A DNA stretch of 64,000 nucleotides, taken from positions 23,084,501 to 23,148,500 of the forward strand of contig CM036621.1 of NCBI GenBank assembly GCA_020746105.1. Reading direction: 5' to 3'. The notes under the pieces were generated by a model, which worked only from the letters and a program-made list of their open reading frames with translations, did no database searches and was not told the DNA's origin. This DNA is from Trogon surrucura. Taxonomy: Eukaryota > Chordata > Aves > Trogoniformes > Trogonidae. Position numbers and translations under genes: made by a program. Positions 1 to 11,704 of this stretch are shown in pieces; position 1 is the stretch's first letter; every line of letters begins with the position of its first letter.

Positions 1-1332
1 TTTAATTTATATTTGCTAATGCAGCTCCTGCTGTTTTCAACTGACAGCTTTTTTCTCTCTTATTACCCCCACACGGGAAATCATTACACTTGCCAAAGTT
101 TCTCTGTAGTCTCAGATGTCAAATCGAGTTTGGTGACAAAAGGTGATGAATGAGGCTCCTATGCACCTCCCTTTTGTTTCGTTAAAATTATGAAAATCTG
201 TAAGGGGGCTTTATGTTATTTTTTTTAAAAGAACAAATAGAATCAAAAAGAAAGGAAGTAGTGCAGAAACAAAGAGGGAGATAGTAAAGGGAAATCACCA
301 CCTTCCTCTCAACATGGCAACACTGTGGGAAGGTTCAGGCTGGAGGTTCTCTGAGATACTCTCAGAAAGAGCACACCCATTCACTTCACTTATCTATGCC
401 CACCCGCCAAGCTCAGGGTTTAATTGACTCCTGACTTTCCCACACTTGCAGTCAACATGCCTCCCAACTTTTCTGGAGTGCTCTGGATCTCAGAGGTATT
501 CACAAGCCAATAGGAAGTGATGGAGACCCAAGGCCACATCACGATGCCAGTAGCTACTGCCACCCTGTAAAGCCTCCCGCAGGCAGGTGCAGGCCCTGCA
601 CTCTCTGTGCTTCTAAGAAACACTAAATAAAACACAAACGGGCTCCTGAAACACCCGTAAGCCTTACACAGCAAGCACAGATGTTACTATCCCTGTAACT
701 CCTCTACAGCATGATTGATAACAAGAAGATTAAAGAGTCTATCCCTGCTGAAAACTGACATCAGGTTTAACATAAAACTTTGAAATTTACCGTAGCTGCC
801 CTTGTCCTGCTTAAAACCATATCAGCTGAATCACAACGAGCTCTGCAAGACCTGCCCCAGATGACAGAACACTCCTGCCTTACAAGGGCCACATCTCAGC
901 AACTAGCCCCAGCCCAGAAACAGGGAGACTCATCAACACAAAGAGCTGCACATAAACCAGTCCTAGAAGCGTGACCCCTCTTCCTTTCTAAATTCTCCCT
1001 TTCAAAACAACTTTATTAACTTGAGAAACACAGAACGTGTACTTCCCAAAGGGCTGGAAGATGCGTGCTTTGTAGTGCCAGAGAGAGCCCAGCACAGCAC
1101 TGCTGCTAAGGAGCTAGCAGGGATACACGTTTGAGGGAATACCTGGGAGACAAGAAGTCATACTCTCTCATTACCAGTGTTCCCAGAAGGTGATGATGAG
1201 AAATTAAATCTGCTGTTCTAATACTCTAGAGTTGGCTCCAGTTCCTAACATCAAAGCAACCCATAGGACAGAACTTGTGACAGCTCCCTATCTTGTGCAC
1301 CATCACCCCACTGACCTCTGAAGGATACTCAC
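1..1332. other. Unassigned non-coding stretch
   Basis: No gene, RNA or repeat is recognised. The short open frames, for example minus 420-674 and plus 780-974, rely on non-ATG starts and have no good splice signals, so they are treated as chance. If the minus-strand exons at 2042-2115 and 1333-1373 are real, the rest of that transcript should run through here. Weak possible acceptors exist near 565 and 833 but none is convincing. Confidence 0.4.
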
Positions 1333-1373
1333 TCGAAGCAAAACGAACATTCTGCTTTTGAGCGTAGAGCGAG
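1333..1373 (-). CDS. Candidate 41-nt internal coding exon
   Basis: On the minus strand a pyrimidine-rich acceptor (TTATTTTTGCCACTAG) precedes 41 bases, followed by a consensus donor (CGA then GTGAGT). Entered in phase 2, the phase left by the candidate exon at 2042-2115, the frame stays open and reads SLYAQKQNVRFAS after the junction codon, leaving one base over. Agreement of phase between two independently found exons is the main argument. A 41-base open frame is common by chance, so coding status rests on the pairing. The protein is not recognised. Alternatives are a long non-coding RNA exon or a fortuitous splice-site pair. Confidence 0.35.
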
Positions 1374-2041
1374 CTAGTGGCAAAAATAACTACTGGTGCA
1401 CTCTGGTGGAGGTTATGGCTTCATTCTCATATCCTCACTCCTGGAATAACTGTGGTACAAGAAATTAATCTTTGCAGAGCATATCTGACAAAACAGGAAA
1501 GGTAAAAAGAATACACCAGAATATCCTTGGACCTAATATACCAATAGCTACACCATACATGAGGACATGACATCCTTTCCTATCCAGGAGATTTTGTTGA
1601 AGAGCCAGACAAGTCAACTCTTAATTTTCATTCTGTATCTCAGTCTTTCCACCTCTAAATATACATAAATGTTGATGTACTTCAGTACAGTACTATTATA
1701 CAGCGCTATAGGCTAAATACCAAGCACAGATTCTCATACTTTTGTAACTCAATGCCAACACCAAGGGGAAAAAAATAAAACAAACCACACCTCAAGGGTT
1801 ATACAGGCCTGAAAACCTGAAGAGTCACTACTCAAGCTTCAGTTGATTACTTGTACTTTATGGCACTTGTAATAATTGTAATAATATAGATATAGATTAA
1901 CATCCCAAGTCACCAAAGATGTGTTTCTTATGAGTTTTACCAACATAATGAACCACGGACCCACAAAATGAATGATCTCCCAGCATTTTCATCTACCTGC
2001 TACTGAGATCAAAAATATCTTTTGTATCAATTCTTCCTTAC

Positions 2042-2115
2042 CTCAAGAAGTATATGTGCGGTCTCAGAAAGAGCTGTGTTGTATCAGACACAGACTGAGT
2101 GAAAACATCATGAAC
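2042..2115 (-). CDS. Candidate 74-nt internal coding exon
   Basis: On the minus strand the sequence has a strong acceptor (CTTATCTTTCTCCAG), 74 bases, then a donor (GAG then GTAAGG). Only one of three frames is open. It begins in phase 0, reads VHDVFTQSVSDTTQ then LFLRPHIYFL, and leaves two bases, which fits the next candidate exon at 1333-1373. The two pieces together give a plausible amphipathic segment, but I do not recognise the family. The upstream partner is unresolved: a possible exon near 2610-2660 has a good acceptor but a weak donor. It could be a non-coding exon. Confidence 0.4.
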
Positions 2116-3189
2116 CTGGAGAAAGATAAGTAGGTCTGTATAAATATGTGTACCTGACAGCATAAGGGAGTAATGTTTTCAAAAATGCCAACATTCTGCA
2201 GTGAGGGTGTCTCATTCACTTCAGTACCTGAACAGCTGCAGTTTTCAGGAAATTAAAGTAGTGCTGATTTTAGTGATTCCTTCAATGAGAAACAGGAATA
2301 ACTGAACTGACTAGAAATTACCCAAAGTTGCAAATAAAAATATTAAAGAAGAACTGTATATTAGGCATACTGGTCTGGTCTTTTCCAGCCAGATTTTTTT
2401 GTTTTATTCCTTCTTCCTGGGTTGGTATCAAGTGTTACTTTGACCAGCCTACATTATATTAAACAGTGCATTCATGCACACCTCTTTTTGGACACCTTTT
2501 CATAACCTGGCAGCATAACATGTAAGGGGGAGCTTGGTCCTTTACACTGTAAAAAACTTGCTGCCCTCCTTCTCCCCCTCCATAAAATACCTCTGCTATA
2601 CAACATCTTAGTGCATGCAAACCACACCAGCCTACAGGCTTTTCTGGAACCAGAAAATAAAATAGCACCTTTGCCATTCATATTTTGGAGATAAAAGACA
2701 CCTCAAACTGAGTACCTTTGTTTTAGTAAAAAAGCCATTATTCAGGAGTAGATGGATTTAGCATCTGAGTCAGGTACAGGATTATCTGCCCTCTCAATCT
2801 TTTCCATAAATGTTCTGAACATTGAACATCCCTGGTGAAAACATCTGAACTAAACACTGTAGGCTCAGCCTGGCCAGACACCACTTGATACAGCCTTCAA
2901 CCAAGCATTAACAAAGTCAGCTTTCGATTGTCCAGGATAGTGGGGGCTGGGCACAGCCCGATAATGGAAAACCTCGAGCACGCAAACCCTGCGGCACAGA
3001 GGCAAAAGCCCAACATCTGTGCACTGGGCTCTGCAGCACTCCAGGCTCTGGGAAGACTCTTAGCTGGGGTACAGAGACAGATCCATTAAAAAGAAAAAAA
3101 AAAATCTGACAAATCTCTCAAAGCAGAAGTGATCACAGTACACATAATAAGCTAGACTCTTTCACCAGTTATCCCTCCTGGAACTGCTG
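2116..3189. other. Unassigned stretch upstream of a CR1
   Basis: No gene is called. At about 2605-2660 the minus strand has a fair acceptor (TTTTCTGGTTCCAG) and a weak donor (GAG then GTATTT) around an open frame. This might link upstream to 2042-2115, but it was not strong enough to annotate. Confidence 0.3.
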
Positions 3190-4661
3190 CTGCCATCCAT
3201 CATCTTTGCCAAGTCTTGGGAGACGGGAGAGGTGCCTGAGGATTGGAGGGAAGCAAATGTCACTCCAGTCTTCAAAAAGGGCAAGAAGGAGGACCCGGGA
3301 AACTCGAGACCGGTCAGCCTCACCTCCATCCCTGGGAAAGTGATGGAACGACTTATCCTTGGTGCCATCTCAAGGCATATCAAGGATAAGAGGGTCATTA
3401 GAGACAGTCAACATGGCTTCACCAAAGGGAAGTCGTGCTTGACTAACCTCATAGCCTTTTATGAGGATATAACAAGGTGGATAGATGATGGCAGAGCGGT
3501 GGATGTGGTCTACCTTGACTTCAGTGAAACATCTGACACAGTCTCCCACAGCATCCTTGCTGCTAAACTGAGGAAGTGTGGTCTAGACTCTCGGGTCGTG
3601 AGGTGGACTGTGAACTGGCTAAGGGGAAGAAGCCAAAGAGTCGTGGTCAATGGGGCGGAGTCTGGTTGGAGGCCTGTATCCAGTGGAGTCCCTCAAGGGT
3701 CGGTACTGGGACCAGTATTATTCAATATATTCATCGATGACTTGGATGAGGGACTAGAGAGTACTATCAGCAAGTTTGCTGATGACACCAAGCTGGGAGG
3801 AGTGGCTGACACACCAGAAGGCTGTGCTGCCATCCAGCGAGACCTGGACAGGCTGGAGGGTTGGGTGGGGAAAAATTTAATGAAATACAACAAGGGTAAA
3901 TGTAGGGTCTTGCATCTGGGTAGGAACAACCTCGGGTTCCAGTATAAGTTGGGGAATGACTTATTAGAGAGTAGTGTAGGGGAAAGGGACCTGGGAGTCT
4001 TGGTGGACAGCAGGATGACCATGAGCCAGCACTGTGCCCTTGTGGCCAGGAAGGCCAATGGCATCCTGGGGTGTATTAGAAGGGGGGTGGTTAGTAGGTC
4101 AAGAGAGGTTCTCCTTCCCCTCTACTCTGCCCTGGTGAGACCCCATCTGGAATACTGTGTCCAGTTCTGGGCACCTCAGTTCAAGAAAGACAGGGAACTG
4201 CTGGAGAGAGTCCAGCACAGGGCAACTAGGATGATTAAGGGAGTGGAGCATCTGCCTTATGAGAAAAGACTGAGGGAGCTGGGGCTCTTTAGTTTGGAGA
4301 AGAGGAGACTGAGGGGTGACCTCATTAATGTTTACAAATATATCAAGGGTGAGTGTCACGAGGATGGAGCCAGGCTCTTCTCGGTGACAACCACTGATAC
4401 GACAAGGGGTAATGGGCTGAAACTGGAACATAAGAGGTTCCGCTTAAACTCGAGAAGAAACAACTTCTCAGTGAGGGTGACGGAACACTGGAACAGGCTG
4501 CCCAGAGAGGCTGTGGAGTCTCCTTCTCTGGAGACATTCAAGACCTGCCTGGACATGTTCCTGTGGGGCATAGTCTAGGCATTCCTGCTCTGGCAGGGGG
4601 ATTGGACTTGATGATCTTTCGAGGTCCCTTCCAATCCCTAACATTCTATGATTCTATGATC
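3190..4661 (+). mobile_element. CR1 LINE, 5'-truncated, RT frame still open
   Basis: Aligned by eye with the longer copy at 18.6-22.7 kb, homology starts near 3190, inside the N-terminal part of reverse transcriptase. It runs through the 3' UTR to the tail ATTCTATGATTCTATGAT. The copy belongs to a related but distinct CR1 subgroup: it ends in ATTCTATG rather than ATTCTGTG and differs at many sites. The 5' truncation is the usual CR1 outcome of incomplete reverse transcription. It inserted antisense to the candidate minus-strand exons on either side. Confidence 0.93.
3232..4578 (+). pseudogene. CR1 ORF2 fragment (reverse transcriptase, C-terminal part)
   Basis: One uninterrupted frame of 448 codons covers the reverse transcriptase and the C-terminal region. 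Visible motifs are [11 protein letters not shown], then [11 protein letters not shown] carrying the catalytic Asp pair, then [16 protein letters not shown], a typical CR1 C-terminal block. The frame opens at a GTG within the element, so the endonuclease domain and true start are missing and it cannot be an autonomous protein. Motif A reads [13 protein letters not shown], whereas the copy at 20-22 kb has SKAFDTVSH. The segment next to the first catalytic Asp has therefore changed. Lack of stops suggests a fairly recent insertion. Confidence 0.9.
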
Positions 4662-5770
4662 AGCTCCACAGCTCTAAGTCTTGTGGAGCCAGGTCTTCCA
4701 CCCAAATCTGCTGGTTGTGGACTCCAGCTGCCTCCTGGATTCTCCTCCAAAACCAGCTTCCCAGCATCTCATGGTCTGGGAGCACAAAGCAGAGATAAGA
4801 GCAGCGGCTCTGAGCAAAGCTGACGAAGGCTCAGCAGGTGAATTAGCTCAGGGTATGAGCCACGCAAAGACCTGTGCTTCCAAGTCCGAGGTTGGGATTT
4901 CTGTACAGATAACTGAATCATGTACCCACGGAAAATAAAACATTAGCTGTAAAAACTAAATAGAAGAAAGGGCAATTCAGTGACCACCTAGTAATACTGA
5001 GATTAAAAAAAATAGCTTATCATGCTTAAAAAAGGCTACCAGCAACACCCCGCCATATAGTGTTTGAAATCCTTTGCCCGTGTACATTCCTCTTCACTTC
5101 CCAGTATCCTCAGGCATTCCCCAAGAGACACTTCTGTGAAGAGTATAAAGATGATATTCTCGAGGAAATCACACCTGACTGTCCAATATCTGCAAGTAAT
5201 ATACTTAAGCATGACTGTCCATACATACATAGCGTCTCAAAATCAAACCATTACAGACCTTAATACCACCTTGAACCTTACCTCTGAGTTCCAGTAACCA
5301 GGTCACATCCTTCCCCAAAAAGGCTAATGCTAGTCTACTTTAAAACCAGAGGCAACAGTTTTCAAAAAATTCAAAAATATTTAAAAATGTTACCTTCCAG
5401 AATATCAAGTTTTGTTGTTCATCTGCACTTTAGGTGCCTAGATTGAAAATGAAAAGGCACGTACAGCTGCTCACAGCTGATAAGGCCTCATGCTACTAGC
5501 ATCTATTTATATCCATGACCCAAAGTAACAAACCCCTGTACTTTAAAGAACCAAGGCAACTGTTAGATAAAATACAGAAATGGGAAGATGGGACCATCTT
5601 CTTTACTGTATAAATCCCTTTCACATAAATCAAGAAAAAGCACATTTGGGTGAAGGTAAGAAAAGGTCCATACTGTTTCTAACGATCAACTGCCGAAGCA
5701 GAGAATCTCAAAAGCAATTTCCAAGTTAGTACATGACAGCAACTCCTAATGGCATTTTGCTGGTTCTCAC
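4662..5770. other. Unassigned stretch
   Basis: No recognised repeat or gene. On the minus strand a donor (GAG then GTAAGG) at about 5279 follows a short open segment that can be read LFGEGCDLVTGTQ in the phase left by the candidate exon at 5771-5889. Its acceptor is poor, so it is mentioned only. Another good acceptor near 5445 leads into a segment closed in all frames. Confidence 0.3.
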
Positions 5771-5889
5771 CTGAACACTGGGGCCAGCACCTCTGCCAAG
5801 TCAGTTGACATCTTCTGGCCAAGGTCACTCACACACTGCGCTGCGTGCGGGCACGTGCTGCTGCTCAGAGTTGCTCAAGAGCAGAGGCA
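5771..5889 (-). CDS. Candidate first coding exon
   Basis: The minus strand has an acceptor (CATGTCCATCCTGCAG), about 78 bases of possible 5' UTR, an ATG at 5811-5809 in good context (AAG before the ATG), then MSTDLAEVLAPVF and a consensus donor (CAG then GTGAGA). The frame upstream of the ATG contains a stop, which fits a translation start rather than an internal exon. It leaves two bases of a codon. The natural promoter would be the CpG block at 18.0-18.5 kb, about 12 kb upstream on the same strand. The family is not recognised, and fourteen open codons can arise by chance. Confidence 0.3.
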
Positions 5890-6920
5890 CTGCAGGATGG
5901 ACATGGCAGCATGGGGTTAGTGTCTGTGATAAACCTCAAGCAACACCTGATTTGCAGGGCTGCAAAGCACAGGTGGAAGCACAAGTTTAAGGTCTCCTGA
6001 AATAAGGAAGATGTTATCGGTCCCATCGGGCAAGGCCAAAGAGAGAGCAATTATGAGAGAAGACAACAGAAGAGGATGGAACAGAAGTGTGCTTCCACCT
6101 ATGGCCATGCCAGCCTGGCCCAGAGCTGATGTTACTCCTGCGGGTGATACTTGGCCCAACTGAGTCTGAAAACCCCCATGGTAACAGGACATCACAACTC
6201 ACACATACACAGTTGTTATACTAGGTTTGAGATGCTGCTTGTAGAAGAAGAAACTGCAGTTTGGCCCAAGGTCATCTGCAACATAATAGTGCTCTGTGCT
6301 CAGTCCGCTGTACCAAAGGCATACACCGCAGGAGGGTTAATAGCTTCGGGGTACAGTTCCACAGGAAGCATAAACCCCCATTAGCAGACACCAAACAAAA
6401 AAGATGGATCGACATCCCTGGCTACTCATAGCACAATGATGCAAATAACTAATCCACCAAAAAATTATCATCAGTTGGTCAGATTTATGAGCTGATCAGA
6501 TGCACCCTACAGCTGCCTGACTGCAGGAAGTGAAGCAAGACAAAAATACCACGACTGTGGCAGATGAGAGCAACACTGACCTTTCCAGGAGCAGCACGGC
6601 CTGAGATCACCTTTCACAAAATAGTATCTTTATTATACAGATTAGAGGGGAAGGCAAGGGATATACAGGCTAGCTATTGAACGTCCTAGTCCGCTGGACT
6701 GTATTTCGTATGTATGCGTAGTCCTAAATCTCAGGAATCACTATGCAACTGAGACATCGGTTATTTCCATCTACACTTCTAAAATGTAAAAACAAACTTT
6801 GAGTATACCCCGAAAAAGTGAAATGTAAGCAGCATTTTCAAAAGCTCTCCCTAGCATGCCCTCCTGTTTCTTATATAGTCTCTTTGCTGTGAAAAATGTT
6901 AACTTTCATTTAAAACTGAA
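5890..6920. other. Unassigned stretch
   Basis: No gene, RNA or interspersed repeat is recognised. Short open frames on both strands lack splice or start context. Confidence 0.4.
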
Positions 6921-7125
6921 TCACAGAATTATTTAGGCTGGAAAAGACCTCTGAGATCGTCAAGTCCAGCCTATGAACTAACACCACAACGTTGGCTAGA
7001 CCATGGCACTAAGTGCCACATCCATCCTCTTCTTAAACACCTCCAGGGACAGGGACTCTACCCCTTCCCTGGGCAGTGCATCCCAATGCCTGAGTACCCT
7101 CTTGGTGAGGAAGGGCTTCCTGATA
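6921..7125 (-). mobile_element. CR1 LINE 3' fragment
   Basis: The plus strand shows the reverse complement of a CR1 3' end. It begins with TCACAGAATTATTTAGGCTGG and continues through the block around CACCTCCAGGGACAGGGACT, which encodes the ORF2 C-terminal segment read on the minus strand as HWDALPREGVESLSLEVFKK. The copy is short and more diverged than those at 3.2 and 20 kb. It differs from the adjacent copy at 7305, so it is probably a separate insertion of another subfamily. Confidence 0.82.
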
Positions 7126-7304
7126 CCACTTTCAGACACCCCTTCCCCTGCTTCTCTTTTTGCTCTACTGATAGAATAAAAATCAAGTATCACAGCTGGG
7201 AAAGAGCAACACAGACCTAATTAAAAAAATAATAACCAGGTTGGCTCGGGAGAGATGTATTAGTATAGTGTTACAGCTCTGGAACAAGACTAAGGAAGAG
7301 GACT

Positions 7305-8046
7305 TCACAGAATCATAGCACCATAGAATGGCCTAGGCTGGAAGGGACCTTAGAGATCGTCTAATCCAACCTCCCTGTCATGGGCAGGGACACCTCTCTA
7401 CTAGATCAGGCTACTCAAGGCTCTGTCCAACTTGGCCTTGAACACCTCCAGGGAGGGGGCAGCCACAACATCTCTGGGCAATTTATTCCACAGTCTTGCC
7501 ACCCTCATACCGAAGAATTTCTTCCTAAGATCTAACCTAAATCTATTCTCCTTCAATTTAAACCCATTTTCCCCTTGTCCTATCAGTGGACGCTCTTGTA
7601 AAAAGTCCCTCCCCAGCCTTCCTGTAGGATCCCTTCAGGTATTGGAAGGCAGCTATTAGGTCCCCCGAAGTCTTCTCTTTTCAAGACTGAACAATCCCAG
7701 CTCCCGCAGTCTGTTCTTGTAGCAAAGGTGCTCCAACCCCTGGATCATCTTTGTGGCCCTCCTCTGAACGCGCTCCAACAGTTCTATGTCCCTCTTATGG
7801 TGGGGGCACCAGAACTGGACGCAGTATTCGAGGTGGGGTCTCACAAGAGTAGATTAAAGGGGGAGAACCACCTCTCTTGACCTGCTCGCTACGCTTCTCC
7901 TGATACATCCCAGGATGCGGCTGGCCTTCTGGGCTGCATGAGCGCACTGATGGCTCATGTTGAGCTTCTCGTCTATCAGCACCCCCAAATCCTTCTCTTC
8001 AGGGCTACTCTCAACCCACTCTGTGCCCAGTTTGTATTTGTGCCTT
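7305..8046 (-). mobile_element. CR1 LINE 3' fragment, same 3' end type as the local SINE
   Basis: The reverse complement carries a CR1 RT C-terminal region and 3' end. The minus-strand open piece contains [19 protein letters not shown] and [13 protein letters not shown], classic CR1 ORF2 blocks. The 3' end, at the low-coordinate side, includes CTAGGCTGGAAGGGACCTTA and the preceding CATGACAGGGAGGTTGGATT on the minus strand. That same end is found almost unchanged at the tail of the tRNA-derived SINE at 27.6 kb. The 5' boundary near 8046 is where similarity stops. The frame is broken. Confidence 0.9.
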
Positions 8047-10500
8047 CACAGGGACAAATCTGAAATAGCCAGCAGCTGGCCTTGAGGCACACATTGCAAA
8101 AATCTATCCAATTATAAGGGGCATCCCTCACATTGCACCCAAATTTAACTCCATCCCACACCAGATTTTTATTCCTAGTTATCAAACACCTATTCAGAAA
8201 TCCAAGGTTAATGGGAATAGTGTTCACATTAAAGATTTTAAGTTCGCTTCTTGCCTGCTGTGCTGTACTTTGGTTTACAGTTTTTCTTTTTGATTTTGTG
8301 TCCCAAATTTGGGTTATGGCAAGACAACAGGAGCCGCAGTTGCTATGCACAATGTAAAATAAAATAAACAAAAAGTCTCAGCTCTAAGAATCCAATGTTC
8401 TACATCAACAGATAATACAAGCACCAATACTATGTGCATGATGTTTAGAGAAAAAAAAACGAGGCAGAAAAATCAGCCTCAGGCACTGGCAAAGGTTATT
8501 TTAAGTATAAAGTATACCAGATGCAACAGAGTGACTGGGACAGGGATTACAAGCAAAAGCAAATGCACAGTACCTGAAACTGTCACATTTTTTCCAGTCA
8601 AACCCTCACAAGTATTTAGCAATTATTCAAATCTCCCCATCCCTGATGAGCAGTAATACTGCACATCGGAGTCTTTTAACTAGCAGCCACACAGTTTATG
8701 GAGCTGCCGCTCTGCCAGGTGAGGGGAAATGACTGCCTGTTGTGCTGACCTAGCACAGAAACACATTTCGTCTCAGCTGGAATTTGTTCTTACACAACCA
8801 GTGCATTCAATACACTAGAAAACAGCTTAGATACCTGATATCATAGATTTTAATATTCTGATTGTCAATATAGCCATCAAAATCCTCACTGCCTTTCATT
8901 CCTCACACACTTAATATGTTGATTTAATTATATACCTGTAATTCAGTTTGCATTTTACAGGAGGTAAAAGGTAGAGAGAGATTCCAGTAAATGACACTTG
9001 AGATACAAGAATCAGCAACTGGAAAGCATGATGCTCATTCTTTGCACACAGACCAACCTACAATAAAGGGCTTAAAAATTCACTTGACCAGAGCAGGTGC
9101 GAAGCCTTGGCAAAAGTAAAACTAAAACTACTGTTCCAGACTTTAAGGTTATAAAGATAACTTGCAAGGTATGAATCAGCGACGAGCTGTCTTTGCAAAC
9201 CCGTGGACAGGCAGCTCCAGTCTGATTTTCCACAGCTGCAGGGAACAAAGCTTTGCCCTTCCTCGCTGACTGGGCAAACAGGCAGCAGCAGGGACAGGAG
9301 TGGAGCTGAAGCAAATGAGGTCAGATCCGCGCAGCACCGCCTGGGAAAGCTCTGAACAGAAGCCCAGGAGCTGATCACTGAGGAAAAGGTGAAGTCAAAT
9401 ATCCAGCAAACAGAAGGAGGTTTAGAGCTGGATCTTCCTCCAGCTGCCTGTACATAAATAGCAGCCAGGAGGCTTTAGGGATAGATAAGAAAATGACAAG
9501 CTCTGGCTACTGTTCAGATGAGGAAAGGAGAAGGGAAAAACGAATCAAACAACTCTGAATCTAAAATGAGTGGGACATGAAAATCTTTTTTCCAAGAACA
9601 ATTTAACCAACGACCAGATGGAATGAAGCAGAGAAGCTACCAGATGTGTCCTAATAATAAAATTTATTGTTGTTGTTAAGTCAGTCCGATTCTCATTAGG
9701 GAAAACATAAAAATCAGAAACTTCTCCATATCAAATAAAGGTCGATCTTGGCGGGGAGAAGAGGATGAGGCATTTCAAAGGGCAAAGTGAATCTAAACAT
9801 ATCCATGTTGAAACGTGGAAGATCTTTTTTCAGAAGTTGAAACCTGTCAGAAATACCCAGAAACTTTTTTTACAACCTCCAAAATTATAAGCATTACAAT
9901 CCTCACAAACAGAACAGGAGAGAAAGCCTGGGATTTCATCTCTTGCAAACTCATAAGTAGGTAGGAGTGTATCTTTTCTCATAGAGAAGGCAATATCTAA
10001 ATTTAAAAAAAAGAAGTAGCACATGCAAAACTCAATGCTGACACTGTTTCAGCTCACTCAAAATCACGGTGTTAAGACAGATGCTCATCCCTTACAAATG
10101 GTAACATGAAGCTGAGTGCCTATTAGGAAGCTAATCCCAAACTACAGTATCATTCTGTGTCCCAATGGACCTCCCCTCCTTTTTTTCCTCCCTGTATCAC
10201 TTTCTCTAAACTCCATCTGACATGGATAATGTGTTTATGGTAAAAAGAAGCTGCTTCAGCAGTATATATTTGAAAATCAACATTTTTTGCAGTGCCCCAG
10301 ACAACCAAGTTGAAACCAGAAAAATCAAAGTCCTGCATATTATCTCATACAACTAAAAGTCATGGGTAATCAGGTCTACTATATGCGCAATATTTTGCAT
10401 CTCTCTAGGGAATCCCTAGCTTTGGGGATGAAAAAATACTACTGTAATCTTTACAATAAACTAATTAAGGAACAGGATAGTATGTTCATATACATTTTAC

Positions 10501-10541
10501 ATATATATATATACACACACACATATATTCTTTTTTTTTTT
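10501..10541. repeat. (TA)n/(CA)n microsatellite with T-run
   Basis: About 14 bases of alternating TA run into CA repeats, return to TATAT and are followed after one base by eleven T. This is a simple-sequence tract, likely polymorphic in length. Confidence 0.9.
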
Positions 10542-11671
10542 GTATTGACATACACATATGCCTTTTGCTGAAGGAAATCAAAATTACCCTTTGGCTAACA
10601 TATTAGCATTTTGGAAGTGGCTGGCAAAACAGAAGTGGCCCCAACAGAGAGACAACAATCCAACAATAAACAGGACATAAAAATCTATGGAAAGTTGAGA
10701 AGCTACAACAGATGCAAAAACTGTTGGTGGTAGTGTGGAAAGATGTCTTTGTTTAGCAAGTTTAGGAACATACAGAAAGTGTGGAAATATTTATCAGTGC
10801 AATGCTCTGAAAAGCAAGAGTTCACAACTGCTTAGCAAGCACAGCTTTTCAAAAGCACCCAGAAGAAATTTTCACATATGACCTTAAACAAATTGAAATG
10901 CCACCCACTAAATAAAGTATACTGCCAGTATTATCTCCCATGCTGTATGGTCCTGACACAGAGGGGTTTGGCAGAAAGCTCACAAAAATATTTTCCCTTT
11001 CCCCAAAAGTGTATGTTTGTGGAATGCTTCTAGTCGGAAAAAATATTTGCATATAAATTCTAAAGCTTTACTTCCAGAAGTAAAATCCGCACACCTATCA
11101 AACAACGCTAGGCATTCACTTCTCCCAAACATCAATTAAGCGGTCATCAGTCAAAACAACCCCTACAGCAAAAAGCTTAAGCCTTTCAGCATAAGCTGAA
11201 AATTCTCCCTATCCCCTCTAGAACCAAAGTTACCACATGTGAAAAGTAACAAATCACAACAAAGAAATATTTTCTGTGTGATTTTACAGTGCAATTGTTT
11301 TGATTCTTCTGCTTTGCAGTTCCACTTCACACACTTCAGCAGTATCCCCAACATCACGTTTCAACCTTGGGCCCGTCAAGATCCACAGTTTCACATATTT
11401 GTTATTAAAAGGTACCTTATGCAGACAGCTGCTTTAACACTGCACTAATAATACCACGTGTAACCAACCAGTGCGTATGGGCACTGTTTGAATGCCACTC
11501 AGCACAGACCCCAGCGTTAAGATCATCATCGCAGTCAGGAAACCAGTCAAGTCATAGACGGCCGCGAAGAAATTCTTCTTGGTGACATGGCACTAAGACG
11601 AAGGTTTAAAGAAGTACATACAAGAGGAACAGGTTATGCCAGAGCATGCATTGCCTTCGTTCATTCCTTAC

Positions 11672-11704
11672 CTTTCCCTTTGCATTGCAGAGATTACATC
11701 ACCC
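11672..11704 (-). other. Possible 33-nt microexon
   Basis: On the minus strand a strong acceptor (TTATGACTCTGTTTCAG) and a strong donor (AAG then GTAAGG) enclose 33 bases. One frame is open (GDVISAMQRE, phase 2 in and out); the others contain stops. It lies between the 18.4-kb CpG block and the candidate start exon at 5771-5889, so it could be an alternative 5' exon. Its phase does not lead openly into the 5771-5889 acceptor, which argues for a non-coding role or a chance pair. Confidence 0.22.
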
